NCBI GenBank assembly: GCA_003131925.1
Contig: PKWC01000258.1
Location: 21,107-44,942 of the forward strand
Direction: 5' to 3'
From: Alphaproteobacteria bacterium
GTDB lineage: Bacteria; Pseudomonadota; Alphaproteobacteria; Micropepsales; Micropepsaceae
Length of the DNA stretch: 23,836 nt
Below the pieces are notes generated by a model. The model had not been told where the DNA came from and did no database searches. It saw only the letters and a list, made by a program, of their open reading frames with translations. The translations under genes and the position numbers were made by a program. This document shows, in pieces, positions 14,862 to 23,013 of this stretch (positions are counted from its first letter, which is position 1; each line of letters opens with the position of its first letter).

Positions 14862-15518
14862 TTATTCGGCGGGCCTGAGAATTTCGAGCTCAAAGCCATC
14901 TAGATCGGGCTCTACCGATTGTTTGCTCTTCCAGACCAGACCAGACCCATCGCTCCAGAATTCGTTGCGAAACTTCCAATCCAGCTGGGGTGCTTCGCAA
15001 TCTTCCGCCACGTGGTTCGTATCGTGAGGAACGCCAAGTATCACCAGGCGCTCCCCGCCGATCGGCCGGGCGGTGCACCTTACCGCGATGCCGAATCGGG
15101 ATCGCCCGGCAAAATCGTAGATGAAGTCTTCCGTGCGCGGAGTCGTACCGGGCGATGGCGCTGTCGCATTGCCCTGGAATCCGGTCAGATTGTGTTCGAA
15201 TCCCGCTGTCTGAACTATGCGGCCCGCACGCGTTGTTATGGCAAGCCGTTGACCGCCAAGCCAGTGAAGGTCATTGCCGGTCTTGTTGCCCAAAACAAAC
15301 ATGGATTCATCGCTCGAGCCCAACCTCACACCCAGTGACGCATAGGGAATTGCGGCCGCGCGCGCGCGCGGCACGCTCTCACTGGTGCCGATGTTCGTGA
15401 TCTCGTGGAACACCAGTGCTCCAACCTTTCCCATATCGGTATCGGAAATGTCGGCACAGCCGGCGATCGCAAGATTGACTGCCGCCACACAGAACATGCG
15501 CGATACGCGCCGCGTCAT
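14862..15518 (-). CDS. yjbF: YjbF/GfcB-family envelope lipoprotein
   Basis: This 218-residue protein has a short signal sequence (RRVSRMFCVAAVNLAIAG) ending in a lipobox IAGC, so it is probably lipid-anchored on the cysteine near residue 21. The mature part (VHWLGG-like core with NDLHWLGGQRLAITTRAGRI, ...FIYDFAGRSRFGIAVRC, LDWKFRNEFWSDGSGLVWKS) matches YjbF/GfcB, a group found in exopolysaccharide and group-4 capsule operons. Its biochemical role is not established. ATG at 15516-15518 overlaps the yjbH stop in an ATGA and gives a good lipoprotein signal; ATG at 15536 would add six residues. It follows yjbH directly, the usual pairing, but no yjbE or yjbG gene is present between or beside them. 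Confidence 0.88.
   Translation of the reverse strand: MTRRVSRMFCVAAVNLAIAGCADISDTDMGKVGALVFHEITNIGTSESVPRARAAAIPYASLGVRLGSSDESMFVLGNKTGNDLHWLGGQRLAITTRAGRIVQTAGFEHNLTGFQGNATAPSPGTTPRTEDFIYDFAGRSRFGIAVRCTARPIGGERLVILGVPHDTNHVAEDCEAPQLDWKFRNEFWSDGSGLVWKSKQSVEPDLDGFELEILRPAE
15357..15370. repeat. (CG)7 dinucleotide tract within yjbF
   Basis: Seven CG dinucleotides in a row sit inside an 18-base perfect palindrome (15355-15372), next to a GCGGCCGC. The tract encodes an Arg-Ala-Arg-Ala-type stretch in yjbF. Such tracts can adopt left-handed DNA and can change length by slippage, which here would shift the reading frame. Confidence 0.8.
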
Positions 15519-18073
15519 TCGAACACGTGCGGCCATTGGCGTTCCATGTCCCCGTAACTTGAAGGTTGAGTCGCGTCGTAGAGCTCGGCGTCGTTGTCGA
15601 GCGGCTGACCGCCGTCACGTTGAATCGGCCTAAGGTCGAATTCGTATTTGGTTGAAGTTCCGAACGGCAGCACCCATTCCATGGGAATTACGATGCGAAT
15701 GCCCTTGTCGAAGCTTCCTTCGCCAAAGGTACTGAACGGCACATTCGTGATTGTTGCCCAGGCGCCGACAATAATCCCGGTGTCGAACCTCCGGTATAAC
15801 TCGAGCGTGGCGCCGTAATCTCCTGCTAGATACCGGCCACCCCTCACCACCGCGGTTATATTTTCCCAAGGCGTCTCGACGTACAACGAAACATGCCCGG
15901 TAACGACATGATAGCTATAGCTATGGGGGCCGAAATCGCTATGGAGGCCAAACAGATCGTCGAAATTTCTTTGATAGACATCGTAGATATCGGCACCCAA
16001 CGACCAACGCTGGCCAAATGGACGGTATAGAACTTCGCCGCCGACACCCGCGAACATGGACTCGATGTAGCCGGCAGTCACGCGGGCGTAGACCTCGGCG
16101 GCCGGCTTGAAATAATACGACGTGGTCAGGTCGTTGATTCCTGTCGACCCTTTTTGCAGATACTCAACGATGTCAGTGCGTACATGGGGAAGGAGGCTGT
16201 TGCTGGGACGATTGATGCTTCCAAAGTCGTTGTAAAGGTTGTAGGTCGCTTCGGCGTCCACCACCCATCCCGGCAGGAGTTCGGTGTGCGAACTGCCCGA
16301 GACCCCGACGCCGAAATATACAGGATTGTTCGGATCGAAAACATCTTCCTGGATTGACGGAAACACGCTCCAGGAAAAATGGGGGCCACCCGCACCGTTC
16401 TCGAATTTCGTGTCGGGCGGCGCATCCGAAAGGATTGTCGATTCCCACAACTCTGCGGGAGTGGTCATTCCTCGGGCCGCCGCGTCGACTTCAGTGCGCG
16501 GTATCGTAACAGTGGTCAGCGGAGCATGTGCGATTGTGGTGGTGACTTCGAAGACTGCGATGTCGGCGGGAGCGGTTCCGGAGAGCGCCCGAAGCGTGCG
16601 GCTGATGGCCTCGGCGTCCCGCAAGTATTTGTCGTTCTCGATTTCGACTTTCACCACGCCATGCGCGATCGAAATGCCTTGAACGAGCAGCTTCTGGTCT
16701 TCGATTGCGTGGCGCATGACGGCGATCGTATCGGCTTGCCACTCCACCCTCGGCTGCGCCTGTGCGCCGTGAGGCGGGCCTGCCGCTGCCGACGCCGCGC
16801 AAGTTTCGATGGGATTCCAGTCCCTGGCCACAAGAATCACCTGCGGCGCGGGTAAGGATCCCTCCTCCATCAGATCGCGGCACGGCGGCCCTGGCGGCCC
16901 CGCAAGATCGACCTGGGCGACCAGCGTATCGCCGGAAATCCAGCCGTCGGTCACACGCAAGCCGGCCTTCTGAAAAACATCGACGACGCGCCACTCACCT
17001 TCATGAAACAGCGAGGGATCAGGCGGCCTTCCGTCCGGCGCCGTTACTGCGGTCAGATCAATGTAATGGTTTGGCCACTCGTCGCCGGAGCCTGGAGCGT
17101 CCTGCCCCATTTCGAGCTTCGTGATCGGGCCGCCGACCCTTTCGGGCCGTGCGACGAAAGGCGGTTGCGGATCAAGTCTCGCCGGCCAGTTGGGTTCGGT
17201 TGGGTTCAGCGCCATACTGACATCCACGGACAGTTCGCGGCCGCCAATATACGCCACGCCCAGATCCACATTGCTCCAGAACCGGTACGAAAATCCCGCA
17301 TTGACGGGAACCGGTGCGTAGTTTTTGGGGTGGATGCTGGGATTGTCGTGATACATCGACTCCTTGGCGTAGTCGTCGCTCGAATATTCGAGCTTGAACG
17401 TCAAATTGGGCAATGGGGTCTCGTATTCGATTCCGCCGAACATACCGGCCTTCCGTCCGCGGAAAAAATCATTAAAGTTAAACTCGCCGCCCGTGGTACT
17501 TGTGTTGCTCGGGCGCGTATTGAATCCGGAAACAATCAAACCGAGCGGATTGTTGAACGCATGACGGGACGCTAGCCTGCCCCATCCCACGCCTGCGGTG
17601 AAATCCACGGGTCCGAAGCGTTTGGAGGCGACGAAATATTCGGCTGAATAAACGCCCGTTCCGATGAAGTCCTGCAGGCCGACCGCGATCTGCGGGACAT
17701 ACAGCCCCTCTTCAAACAAACGAATTTTGGTATCGAAGCTGCGGTCGTAAAGCGCTCTCTGGCCTATCGGCGCCAGCGCATAATTGATGGCGTAGCGAAA
17801 TGTCAGCTCCATCCATGGAGCCGCCTGGAAAGTAAGCGCGATCCGGTCGTCTGGACTTTTCACGTCCGCGTTCAACGCAAGATAGCCGTCGGGCATGAAG
17901 CGCGCATTGCGCATGTCCAACAGGCCAATGCCGCCATAGAGCGACGCCGTGGGAAGAATGTTTGCTTCGTATTCATCGCCCTGCGCATTGGCCGCGCGCG
18001 AAGCCGGGAGGAATAACGCCCCCAGAACCAACCAGCACGCCACACGTTGCACACGCAATCGGGCTTTCACCAC
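15515..18073 (-). CDS. yjbH: YjbH/GfcD-family outer-membrane beta-barrel protein
   Basis: The protein is about 852 residues with a signal peptide (RVACWLVLGALFLPASRAANA, cleavage before QGDEYE). The mature start YEANILPTASLYGGIGLLDMRNAR...DGYLALNADV is the typical YjbH opening. Aromatic-rich alternating strands follow, e.g. LTFQAAPWMELTFRY, NLTFKLEYSSDDYA and NAGFSYRFWSNVDLGVAYIGG. A soluble middle region (about residues 300-560) reads KLLVQGISIAHGVVKVEIEN and ALSGTAPADIAVFEVTT. A second barrel-like half has SWSVFPSIQEDVFD, SLGADIYDVYQRNFDDLF and IRIVIPMEWVLPFGTS. GTG at 18071-18073 or the next codon is chosen because it sits just ahead of the signal peptide. The length exceeds that of the E. 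coli relative (~700). It probably assists polysaccharide secretion at the outer membrane; the mechanism is unknown. Confidence 0.9.
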   Translation of the reverse strand: MVKARLRVQRVACWLVLGALFLPASRAANAQGDEYEANILPTASLYGGIGLLDMRNARFMPDGYLALNADVKSPDDRIALTFQAAPWMELTFRYAINYALAPIGQRALYDRSFDTKIRLFEEGLYVPQIAVGLQDFIGTGVYSAEYFVASKRFGPVDFTAGVGWGRLASRHAFNNPLGLIVSGFNTRPSNTSTTGGEFNFNDFFRGRKAGMFGGIEYETPLPNLTFKLEYSSDDYAKESMYHDNPSIHPKNYAPVPVNAGFSYRFWSNVDLGVAYIGGRELSVDVSMALNPTEPNWPARLDPQPPFVARPERVGGPITKLEMGQDAPGSGDEWPNHYIDLTAVTAPDGRPPDPSLFHEGEWRVVDVFQKAGLRVTDGWISGDTLVAQVDLAGPPGPPCRDLMEEGSLPAPQVILVARDWNPIETCAASAAAGPPHGAQAQPRVEWQADTIAVMRHAIEDQKLLVQGISIAHGVVKVEIENDKYLRDAEAISRTLRALSGTAPADIAVFEVTTTIAHAPLTTVTIPRTEVDAAARGMTTPAELWESTILSDAPPDTKFENGAGGPHFSWSVFPSIQEDVFDPNNPVYFGVGVSGSSHTELLPGWVVDAEATYNLYNDFGSINRPSNSLLPHVRTDIVEYLQKGSTGINDLTTSYYFKPAAEVYARVTAGYIESMFAGVGGEVLYRPFGQRWSLGADIYDVYQRNFDDLFGLHSDFGPHSYSYHVVTGHVSLYVETPWENITAVVRGGRYLAGDYGATLELYRRFDTGIIVGAWATITNVPFSTFGEGSFDKGIRIVIPMEWVLPFGTSTKYEFDLRPIQRDGGQPLDNDAELYDATQPSSYGDMERQWPHVFE

Positions 18074-18398
18074 GTCGCACCGCCCCGCACTAATGTCGAC
18101 ACCTGACCCGGAGCCGCTTTGCCGCGAATCTCCGAGCCCCGCAATGGCAGACGTCAGCATGCAAGGTTTTGCACGGCAGGATTGCCGTGTCCATTGGCGT
18201 CTCATGCTGAACAGGTAAGCGCGGGATTTCCGATGCGCTCAGGGGAGCTGGTCTAACGATGCGGTCAATTTGGCGGAGTGGCCGCTTGGTTTGCGACAAG
18301 AGCGTTTAACTTGCTTCGGCAACAGCGCTGAGAGTAAAAGCGAGCCTGGGTAGGATGCCGTCAAAGGGGTGCCCCGCGGGCGATGGGGCAGCGATTGC
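18074..18398. promoter_or_regulatory. Divergent intergenic region between yjbH and the SLBB export gene
   Basis: These 325 bases separate two divergently read export genes and must hold promoters for both, but no strong -35/-10 pair stands out. The notable structure is a pair of adjoining palindromes: TGCAA-GGTT-TTGCA at 18160-18173 and CACGGCA-GGAT-TGCCGTG at 18172-18189 (perfect 7-base arms). They share two bases. Spacing and symmetry suit a dimeric regulator. Short frames crossing this region have no ribosome site or recognisable product. Confidence 0.45.
18160..18189. repeat. Adjoining inverted repeats, candidate operator
   Basis: The first repeat has 5-base arms (TGCAA/TTGCA) around GGTT. 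The second has 7-base perfect arms (CACGGCA/TGCCGTG) around GGAT. They abut within the divergent promoter region, about 87 bases before the yjbH start and 210 before the export gene start. No T-tract follows, so this is not a terminator. Confidence 0.5.
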
Positions 18399-21300
18399 AT
18401 GCAGCACAGGCCTGTTCGATTTCGCGTCGGGGTCTGCGCTGCGGCAACAGTTGTCGGACTCATCTACTGGACTCTGGTGCAGGTGAGCGCCCAGACGATC
18501 AGCAGTTCAACCGTGCAGTCGGTACTTCAAAGCCTGGGCTCAGGCACCTCCACGTCCGGACAGACTGGCGTTCCGGCGCCGCCTTCGCCAATCACGGTGC
18601 AACCTGCAGTAACTCCATCTACACAGACACTGACGCCGGCGACTCCCGCTTCGCCGGCGCAATTGCCGCCATCCACACTCGAATTGCTGTTCTCGCAGCG
18701 CGCTGGACAACCCCTTCAGCAATTTGGATACGACATTTTTGGCGTCCCGTCGTCGGTAGCCGTTACCCAAATCGGCGGCGTTCAGGACAGATACATTCTT
18801 GGGCCGGGCGATCAGCTGTCCATCGTTTGCCGTGGCCACGACAACAATTCGTACATCGTTCCCGTTGACCGAGACGGACGCGTGATCGTTCCGAGCTATG
18901 AGCCCGTGCAAGCGGCCGGCCGTACGTTCGCGCAGGTACGCCACGATCTGCAGGCGGTGATCTCCAAGGATGCCCTGTCCACGCAAGCCTACATCACTCT
19001 GGCCCAGACGCGGCAGATTTCCGTTCTCGTCAGCGGCGAGGTGAATGCGCCGGGTGTGCGGACGCTGAGCGGGCTCAATACCCCCATCGATGCCATTCTC
19101 CTTTCGGGCGGAGTTCGCAAGACCGGAAGTCTGCGCAACATCGTCCTCGTGCGCGGCAGCAAACGTGTTCGGATCGATCTCTATTCGGTTTTGGCCGATG
19201 GAAATGTCACAGAGGTCGGCAACCTCACCGACGGCGACCGGATAGAAGTTCCGGCGATTGGCGCAACCGTGGCGGCGCTGGGCATGGTCAATCGGCCCGG
19301 GATTTATGAACTGGGCTCGAATTCGCAGGCGATCGACGGCCAGGCGTTGATTCGCCTTGCCGGCGGCAAATTGGCTGGCGCAAATCATCTTTCGAAGCTC
19401 GCACTCCAGGCGACTGGCAACATGGAGCTCGTGTCGCTTGGTCGCGACGGAATTGTGCGCAGCGGTGAGATTCTCTCTGTAGATCCGGAAGCGAACGGTT
19501 CGTTTGGGCGGGTTACCCTGGCCGGCGCTGTTCAACTTCCTGGCACCAGACCGTTGGGCGAAGTGCCGACCTTGGCGCGGCTCATTCGCCAAGCGAGCGA
19601 CCTCGCACCGGGCGCGTACACTCCGCTGGGTATTCTGGTGCGTCGCGATCCGGGCACGAATTTTCGGCATGCCGTAGCTTTTTCACTCACGCGCGTGTTT
19701 GGCGGACAGGAAGATCTGAAACTGGGCGAAGGCGACGTCGTGTTCGTTCTCTCCAACGATCAGGCGCGGTCGCTGGCCGCGGCCGCGGCCGCCCAGATGC
19801 AGGCCACAGCGCAGGCCGCGAGCGTGCCTCCTTCCGTCCTTTCGATGGCACTCTCCGCCAGCGCGGCGCAGACGGCACAGGCCGCCACCACCAGTAGCCT
19901 GACAGCCGCCCCCGCCGGAACGACCCCCCCGCCCGCAAACAACGCCGCCGCCATTTACGCCGCGTCGAGCAGTCCCGGGGGCGCTCCAAGTTCCGCGTCC
20001 GCCCCTTCGAGCGCAGCGGCGCCGAGCAGTCCACCGACGAGCGCTGGTCAGGCTATCGCAACGGGAGTTGGCCAAGCGATTAGCGGGACGCTGCCTTTCG
20101 GTACGAGCGGATCGGTTACCGGCATGCCCGCCACTCCAGCGGGACCACCGGCAGGCCTGATGACTTCAGCGCCGCTTCCACCGGTTCCACCCTACCAGGC
20201 AAGTGTCGCAGCAGCCGCCAGCCAGCAATCACCAGCTTCAATCGCGATGTTGCAAGCTGCAAATGCGCAAAGCGCGGCTGCAGGCATCCCACTGCAAGGC
20301 GGAGGTCTGACTCGACTTCCGGGATTGGGCGTGCCGGCACCCGATCTTGTCCCCACCGACATCGCAACTGAATTGGGTCTCACCCCAACAGCTCTCGTCA
20401 GTTTTGCGGCGGATTATCTTGTGTGGGTCGAAGGCGATGTTCACGATCCGGGCACCTATCTTGCCGAAGGTGGTTCCACTCTGTCGGCCGTCATCGGGGC
20501 GGCAGGAGGACTCGTATTGCAGGCAGACCTGTCCGCAATTACCGTGACTTCCAGCGACATCGATGCCGGATCGGGCACCTCGCACACCGTGCGCAATTCC
20601 TATCGCGGCAACAGCGTTGCCGATTTCGAGAAGGTGACGCTGCGACCGCTCGATACTATCATCGTGCGTCCGGTATTCTCGGATCGGGAGACCGGCACGG
20701 TCTCGGTTGTGGGGGCGGTGAGATACCCCGGCACGTTCGACATCATGCGCGACGAAAGACTGTCCTCTCTGTTGGGCCGAGCGGGGGGCCTGACAGACGA
20801 GGCGTACCCGCTTGGCTCCGTTTTCACGCGGATCAGTGCCCAGCAATCCGAAGCCGAGGGCAATTACCGCGAAGCCGTTGAACTGCAGACGGGCGCACTG
20901 ACGGCAGCGACAACGCCCAACGTAAATCCAGGGCTTTTGGTCTACCTCCAGTCGTTGGAAACGCAGCTGCTGCACCAACCCGCGCTCGGTCGCATCACCG
21001 TAACCGCCGATCCAACGATCCTTGCGGTCAAGCCGGAATTGGACACACTCCTTCAACCCGGTGATTTCATCTACATCCCCAAACGGCCATCGACGGTATC
21101 CGTGAGCGGTGAAGTGCTGAACCCGGGATCGTTTCAGTATCGGCCGGACATGAGTCTGGACGACTACGTCGATCTGGCGGGCGGTTATTCGAAGGTGGCG
21201 GAGGACGATGAGACATTCGTGATCTTGCCCGATGGCAGCGCTCGCACGGGCTCATCGAGCATCGTCAGCTTCTTTGGGAGCGACCCAATCCCGCCAGGTT

Positions 21301-21431
21301 CGACAATCGTCGTCCCGCCGAATCCGGCACCCTTCAACACCATGGTATTTCTCACTCAGGTTTCGCAAATATTCGGTCAGGTGGCGATCGCCGCAGCTGG
21401 ACTTTCCTCCGTAAGCCACAGCAACAACTGA
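18399..21431 (+). CDS. Large SLBB/Poly_export outer-membrane polysaccharide export protein (KpsD/Wza class)
   Basis: The protein is about 1010 residues, against ~380 in Wza and ~560 in KpsD. A signal peptide (VGVCAAATVVGLIYWTLVQV, then SA-QT) has no lipobox, as in KpsD. A Pro/Thr-rich stretch precedes the Poly_export domain (RYILGPGDQLSIVCRGHDNN, about residues 130-205). Three SLBB-like units follow (SVLVSGEVNAPGVRTL, AALGMVNRPGIYEL, VTLAGAVQLPGTRPL). An Ala/Pro/Ser linker covers ~457-648, then three more SLBB units (VWVEGDVHDPGTYL, VSVVGAVRYPGTFDI, VSVSGEVLNPGSFQY). The closing helix is NTMVFLTQVSQIFGQVAIAA. ATG at 18399 has GGGGC about nine bases upstream; GTG at 18369 is an alternative. 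It is divergent from yjbH and presumably forms the periplasmic/outer-membrane conduit for KpsMTE. Confidence 0.92.
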   Translation: MQHRPVRFRVGVCAAATVVGLIYWTLVQVSAQTISSSTVQSVLQSLGSGTSTSGQTGVPAPPSPITVQPAVTPSTQTLTPATPASPAQLPPSTLELLFSQRAGQPLQQFGYDIFGVPSSVAVTQIGGVQDRYILGPGDQLSIVCRGHDNNSYIVPVDRDGRVIVPSYEPVQAAGRTFAQVRHDLQAVISKDALSTQAYITLAQTRQISVLVSGEVNAPGVRTLSGLNTPIDAILLSGGVRKTGSLRNIVLVRGSKRVRIDLYSVLADGNVTEVGNLTDGDRIEVPAIGATVAALGMVNRPGIYELGSNSQAIDGQALIRLAGGKLAGANHLSKLALQATGNMELVSLGRDGIVRSGEILSVDPEANGSFGRVTLAGAVQLPGTRPLGEVPTLARLIRQASDLAPGAYTPLGILVRRDPGTNFRHAVAFSLTRVFGGQEDLKLGEGDVVFVLSNDQARSLAAAAAAQMQATAQAASVPPSVLSMALSASAAQTAQAATTSSLTAAPAGTTPPPANNAAAIYAASSSPGGAPSSASAPSSAAAPSSPPTSAGQAIATGVGQAISGTLPFGTSGSVTGMPATPAGPPAGLMTSAPLPPVPPYQASVAAAASQQSPASIAMLQAANAQSAAAGIPLQGGGLTRLPGLGVPAPDLVPTDIATELGLTPTALVSFAADYLVWVEGDVHDPGTYLAEGGSTLSAVIGAAGGLVLQADLSAITVTSSDIDAGSGTSHTVRNSYRGNSVADFEKVTLRPLDTIIVRPVFSDRETGTVSVVGAVRYPGTFDIMRDERLSSLLGRAGGLTDEAYPLGSVFTRISAQQSEAEGNYREAVELQTGALTAATTPNVNPGLLVYLQSLETQLLHQPALGRITVTADPTILAVKPELDTLLQPGDFIYIPKRPSTVSVSGEVLNPGSFQYRPDMSLDDYVDLAGGYSKVAEDDETFVILPDGSARTGSSSIVSFFGSDPIPPGSTIVVPPNPAPFNTMVFLTQVSQIFGQVAIAAAGLSSVSHSNN

Positions 21432-21437
21432 TCGCTG

Positions 21438-22664
21438 CTACGAGGCCGCGACCGCCCCAGCGGCGTGACGAATCTCCGCGAGCATCAGGCCGGCCAGTCT
21501 CTCACGGTCATGCTGGCGCGCAAGACGCTTGCATCCGGCGCGAAAACTTTCGCGGAGTTGCAAATCCGAGTGCAGGCGCAGTATGGCTGCCGCAAGCGCC
21601 GCCGGATCTTCAGGCTCGACAACCAACCCTGCATGATATCCGCGCACGAGATCCGCCGAAATCCCGCTCGCACTGAGCAGAATGGGCTTCTCCATGGCAG
21701 CCGCCTCGAAAATTTTCGATGGCAACGCTCCGTCGAACACAACAGATTTTTTCAGCGAGACCACAATCGCATCGGCCAAAGCTAGGTAATCGACCGCGGC
21801 TTCGGACGGCACCGCGCCAAGAAACGTGACGTTCTTTACCCCGAGCCAGGCGGACAGATCCATCAGGTCCCGCCGCTTGGCCCCTTCGCCAACAAACAGA
21901 AAATGAACGTCACTATTGCGCACGAGATCGGCGGCACGCACCACCACTTCCAGACCTTGCGCCAAGCCGTGAGTTCCCACATAGGCGACAATGAACTTGT
22001 TCTGCAGGCGCAAGCGCGCGGCCAGAGCGGCACTTCCAATTCTGGGCATCAGCCGCTCCAGATCCGCGCCATTTGGAACCACCCCAATCTTTTCGGGCCG
22101 AACGCCCCGGTCCGTCAGCCGCACCCGCATGGGCTCCGTCACGGTGACGATGCGTTCGGCTCCCTCATACAGCGCCTTTTCGACATGCCGAAGCATCCTC
22201 ATGGCGAAACCTTCCTTCATGACCCCCACCGCTGCAATTGATTCGGGCCATAAGTCGCGCACTTCAAAAACCCATGGGCATTTCTTAGCGCGGCCGAGCA
22301 GGTGGCCGGCTACTGCGGTGAGCAACTGGGGCGACGTTGCCACAATTATGTCTGGCTTCTGCAGCAGCCCCGCGAGAAATCCGGAAATCGCGAAACTCGC
22401 AAAGTCCAGGGCCCTCAACGCAACCCCCCGGTTCGGCGCAAGAAAGCTCCACACGCGGATGACGCTGATGCCATCCAGAGTCTCGCGCATGTAAATCCGA
22501 TTGCGATATGGCGGCTGCGGCTTGCCCAGCGGAAAATTTGGCACGGTCGTGATGACCGTGACGTTCACGCCCTGTTTCGCCCATCGGCGGCAATGCTCGT
22601 ATGATCGACGCGCCGAGGCATTCTGCTCGGGGACGAAATTGTCAGTAAGAAACAGAACTTCCAT
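21438..22664 (-). CDS. Family-4 glycosyltransferase, WbuB-like
   Basis: This 408-residue GT-B enzyme begins MEVLFLTDNFVPEQNASARR. The acceptor domain includes VTVITTVPNFPLGKPQPPY and the WbuB-type block FEVRDLWPESIAAVGVM. The donor domain has VVPNGADLERL, FIVAYVGTHGLAQGLEVVV and FLFVGEGAKR. The E-x7-E region reads KIFEAAAMEKPILLSASG. WbuB relatives transfer N-acetyl-amino sugars such as L-FucNAc in O-antigens, so an amino-sugar donor is plausible here but not shown. ATG at 22662-22664 is chosen because homology starts there; the open frame extends 22 codons upstream without a ribosome site. It converges with the SLBB export gene at only six bases between stops, leaving no room for a terminator. 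Confidence 0.92.
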   Translation of the reverse strand: MEVLFLTDNFVPEQNASARRSYEHCRRWAKQGVNVTVITTVPNFPLGKPQPPYRNRIYMRETLDGISVIRVWSFLAPNRGVALRALDFASFAISGFLAGLLQKPDIIVATSPQLLTAVAGHLLGRAKKCPWVFEVRDLWPESIAAVGVMKEGFAMRMLRHVEKALYEGAERIVTVTEPMRVRLTDRGVRPEKIGVVPNGADLERLMPRIGSAALAARLRLQNKFIVAYVGTHGLAQGLEVVVRAADLVRNSDVHFLFVGEGAKRRDLMDLSAWLGVKNVTFLGAVPSEAAVDYLALADAIVVSLKKSVVFDGALPSKIFEAAAMEKPILLSASGISADLVRGYHAGLVVEPEDPAALAAAILRLHSDLQLRESFRAGCKRLARQHDRERLAGLMLAEIRHAAGAVAAS

Positions 22665-23013
22665 CAGCGCTGATTCGACGGGATCGACAAGCCCGCAGGA
22701 TAAGATGAAATCGCGTAGATTGCACCGCAAACCAGCAAATGGTTAATCTGTTCTGGGAACGGATGATCGGGGCTGTGGTCGGGTATTCTGCGTTCCCGGT
22801 TTCAACGAGAAAAGGACGCTCGACACCGCCGCCGCGCCCAAATATTGGAAACAGCGCTGGGCATCCGCGACAATTTCGACAAAGTTCTCCGCTGTCGATT
22901 TGCTAAGAGCATCCTCGAAAATGGCACCTCGACCGGATTTGGCAGGTGTCTGAATCCCGCTCGACGGAACCAGGATCGGCCGCCGATCGATTTGGCGATA
23001 AACAAAGCAAGCC
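22665..23013. other. Divergent intergenic region of 349 bases, no confident gene
   Basis: The region separates the starts of the glycosyltransferase and the RND adaptor and should carry both promoters; none is convincing by eye. An inverted repeat GGGAACG (22755-22761) and CGTTCCC (22791-22797), extendable by a G-T and a C-G pair, encloses 29 bases. A 90-codon minus-strand frame (22743-23015) starts on the complement of the adaptor start codon, but it has no good ribosome site and no recognised family. I treat it as doubtful. Confidence 0.4.

Noticed and set aside
18540..19670. Minus strand open frame of about 376 codons within the SLBB export gene
   Set aside because: Antisense to clear Poly_export and SLBB domains; composition is Arg/His-rich as expected of a shadow frame.
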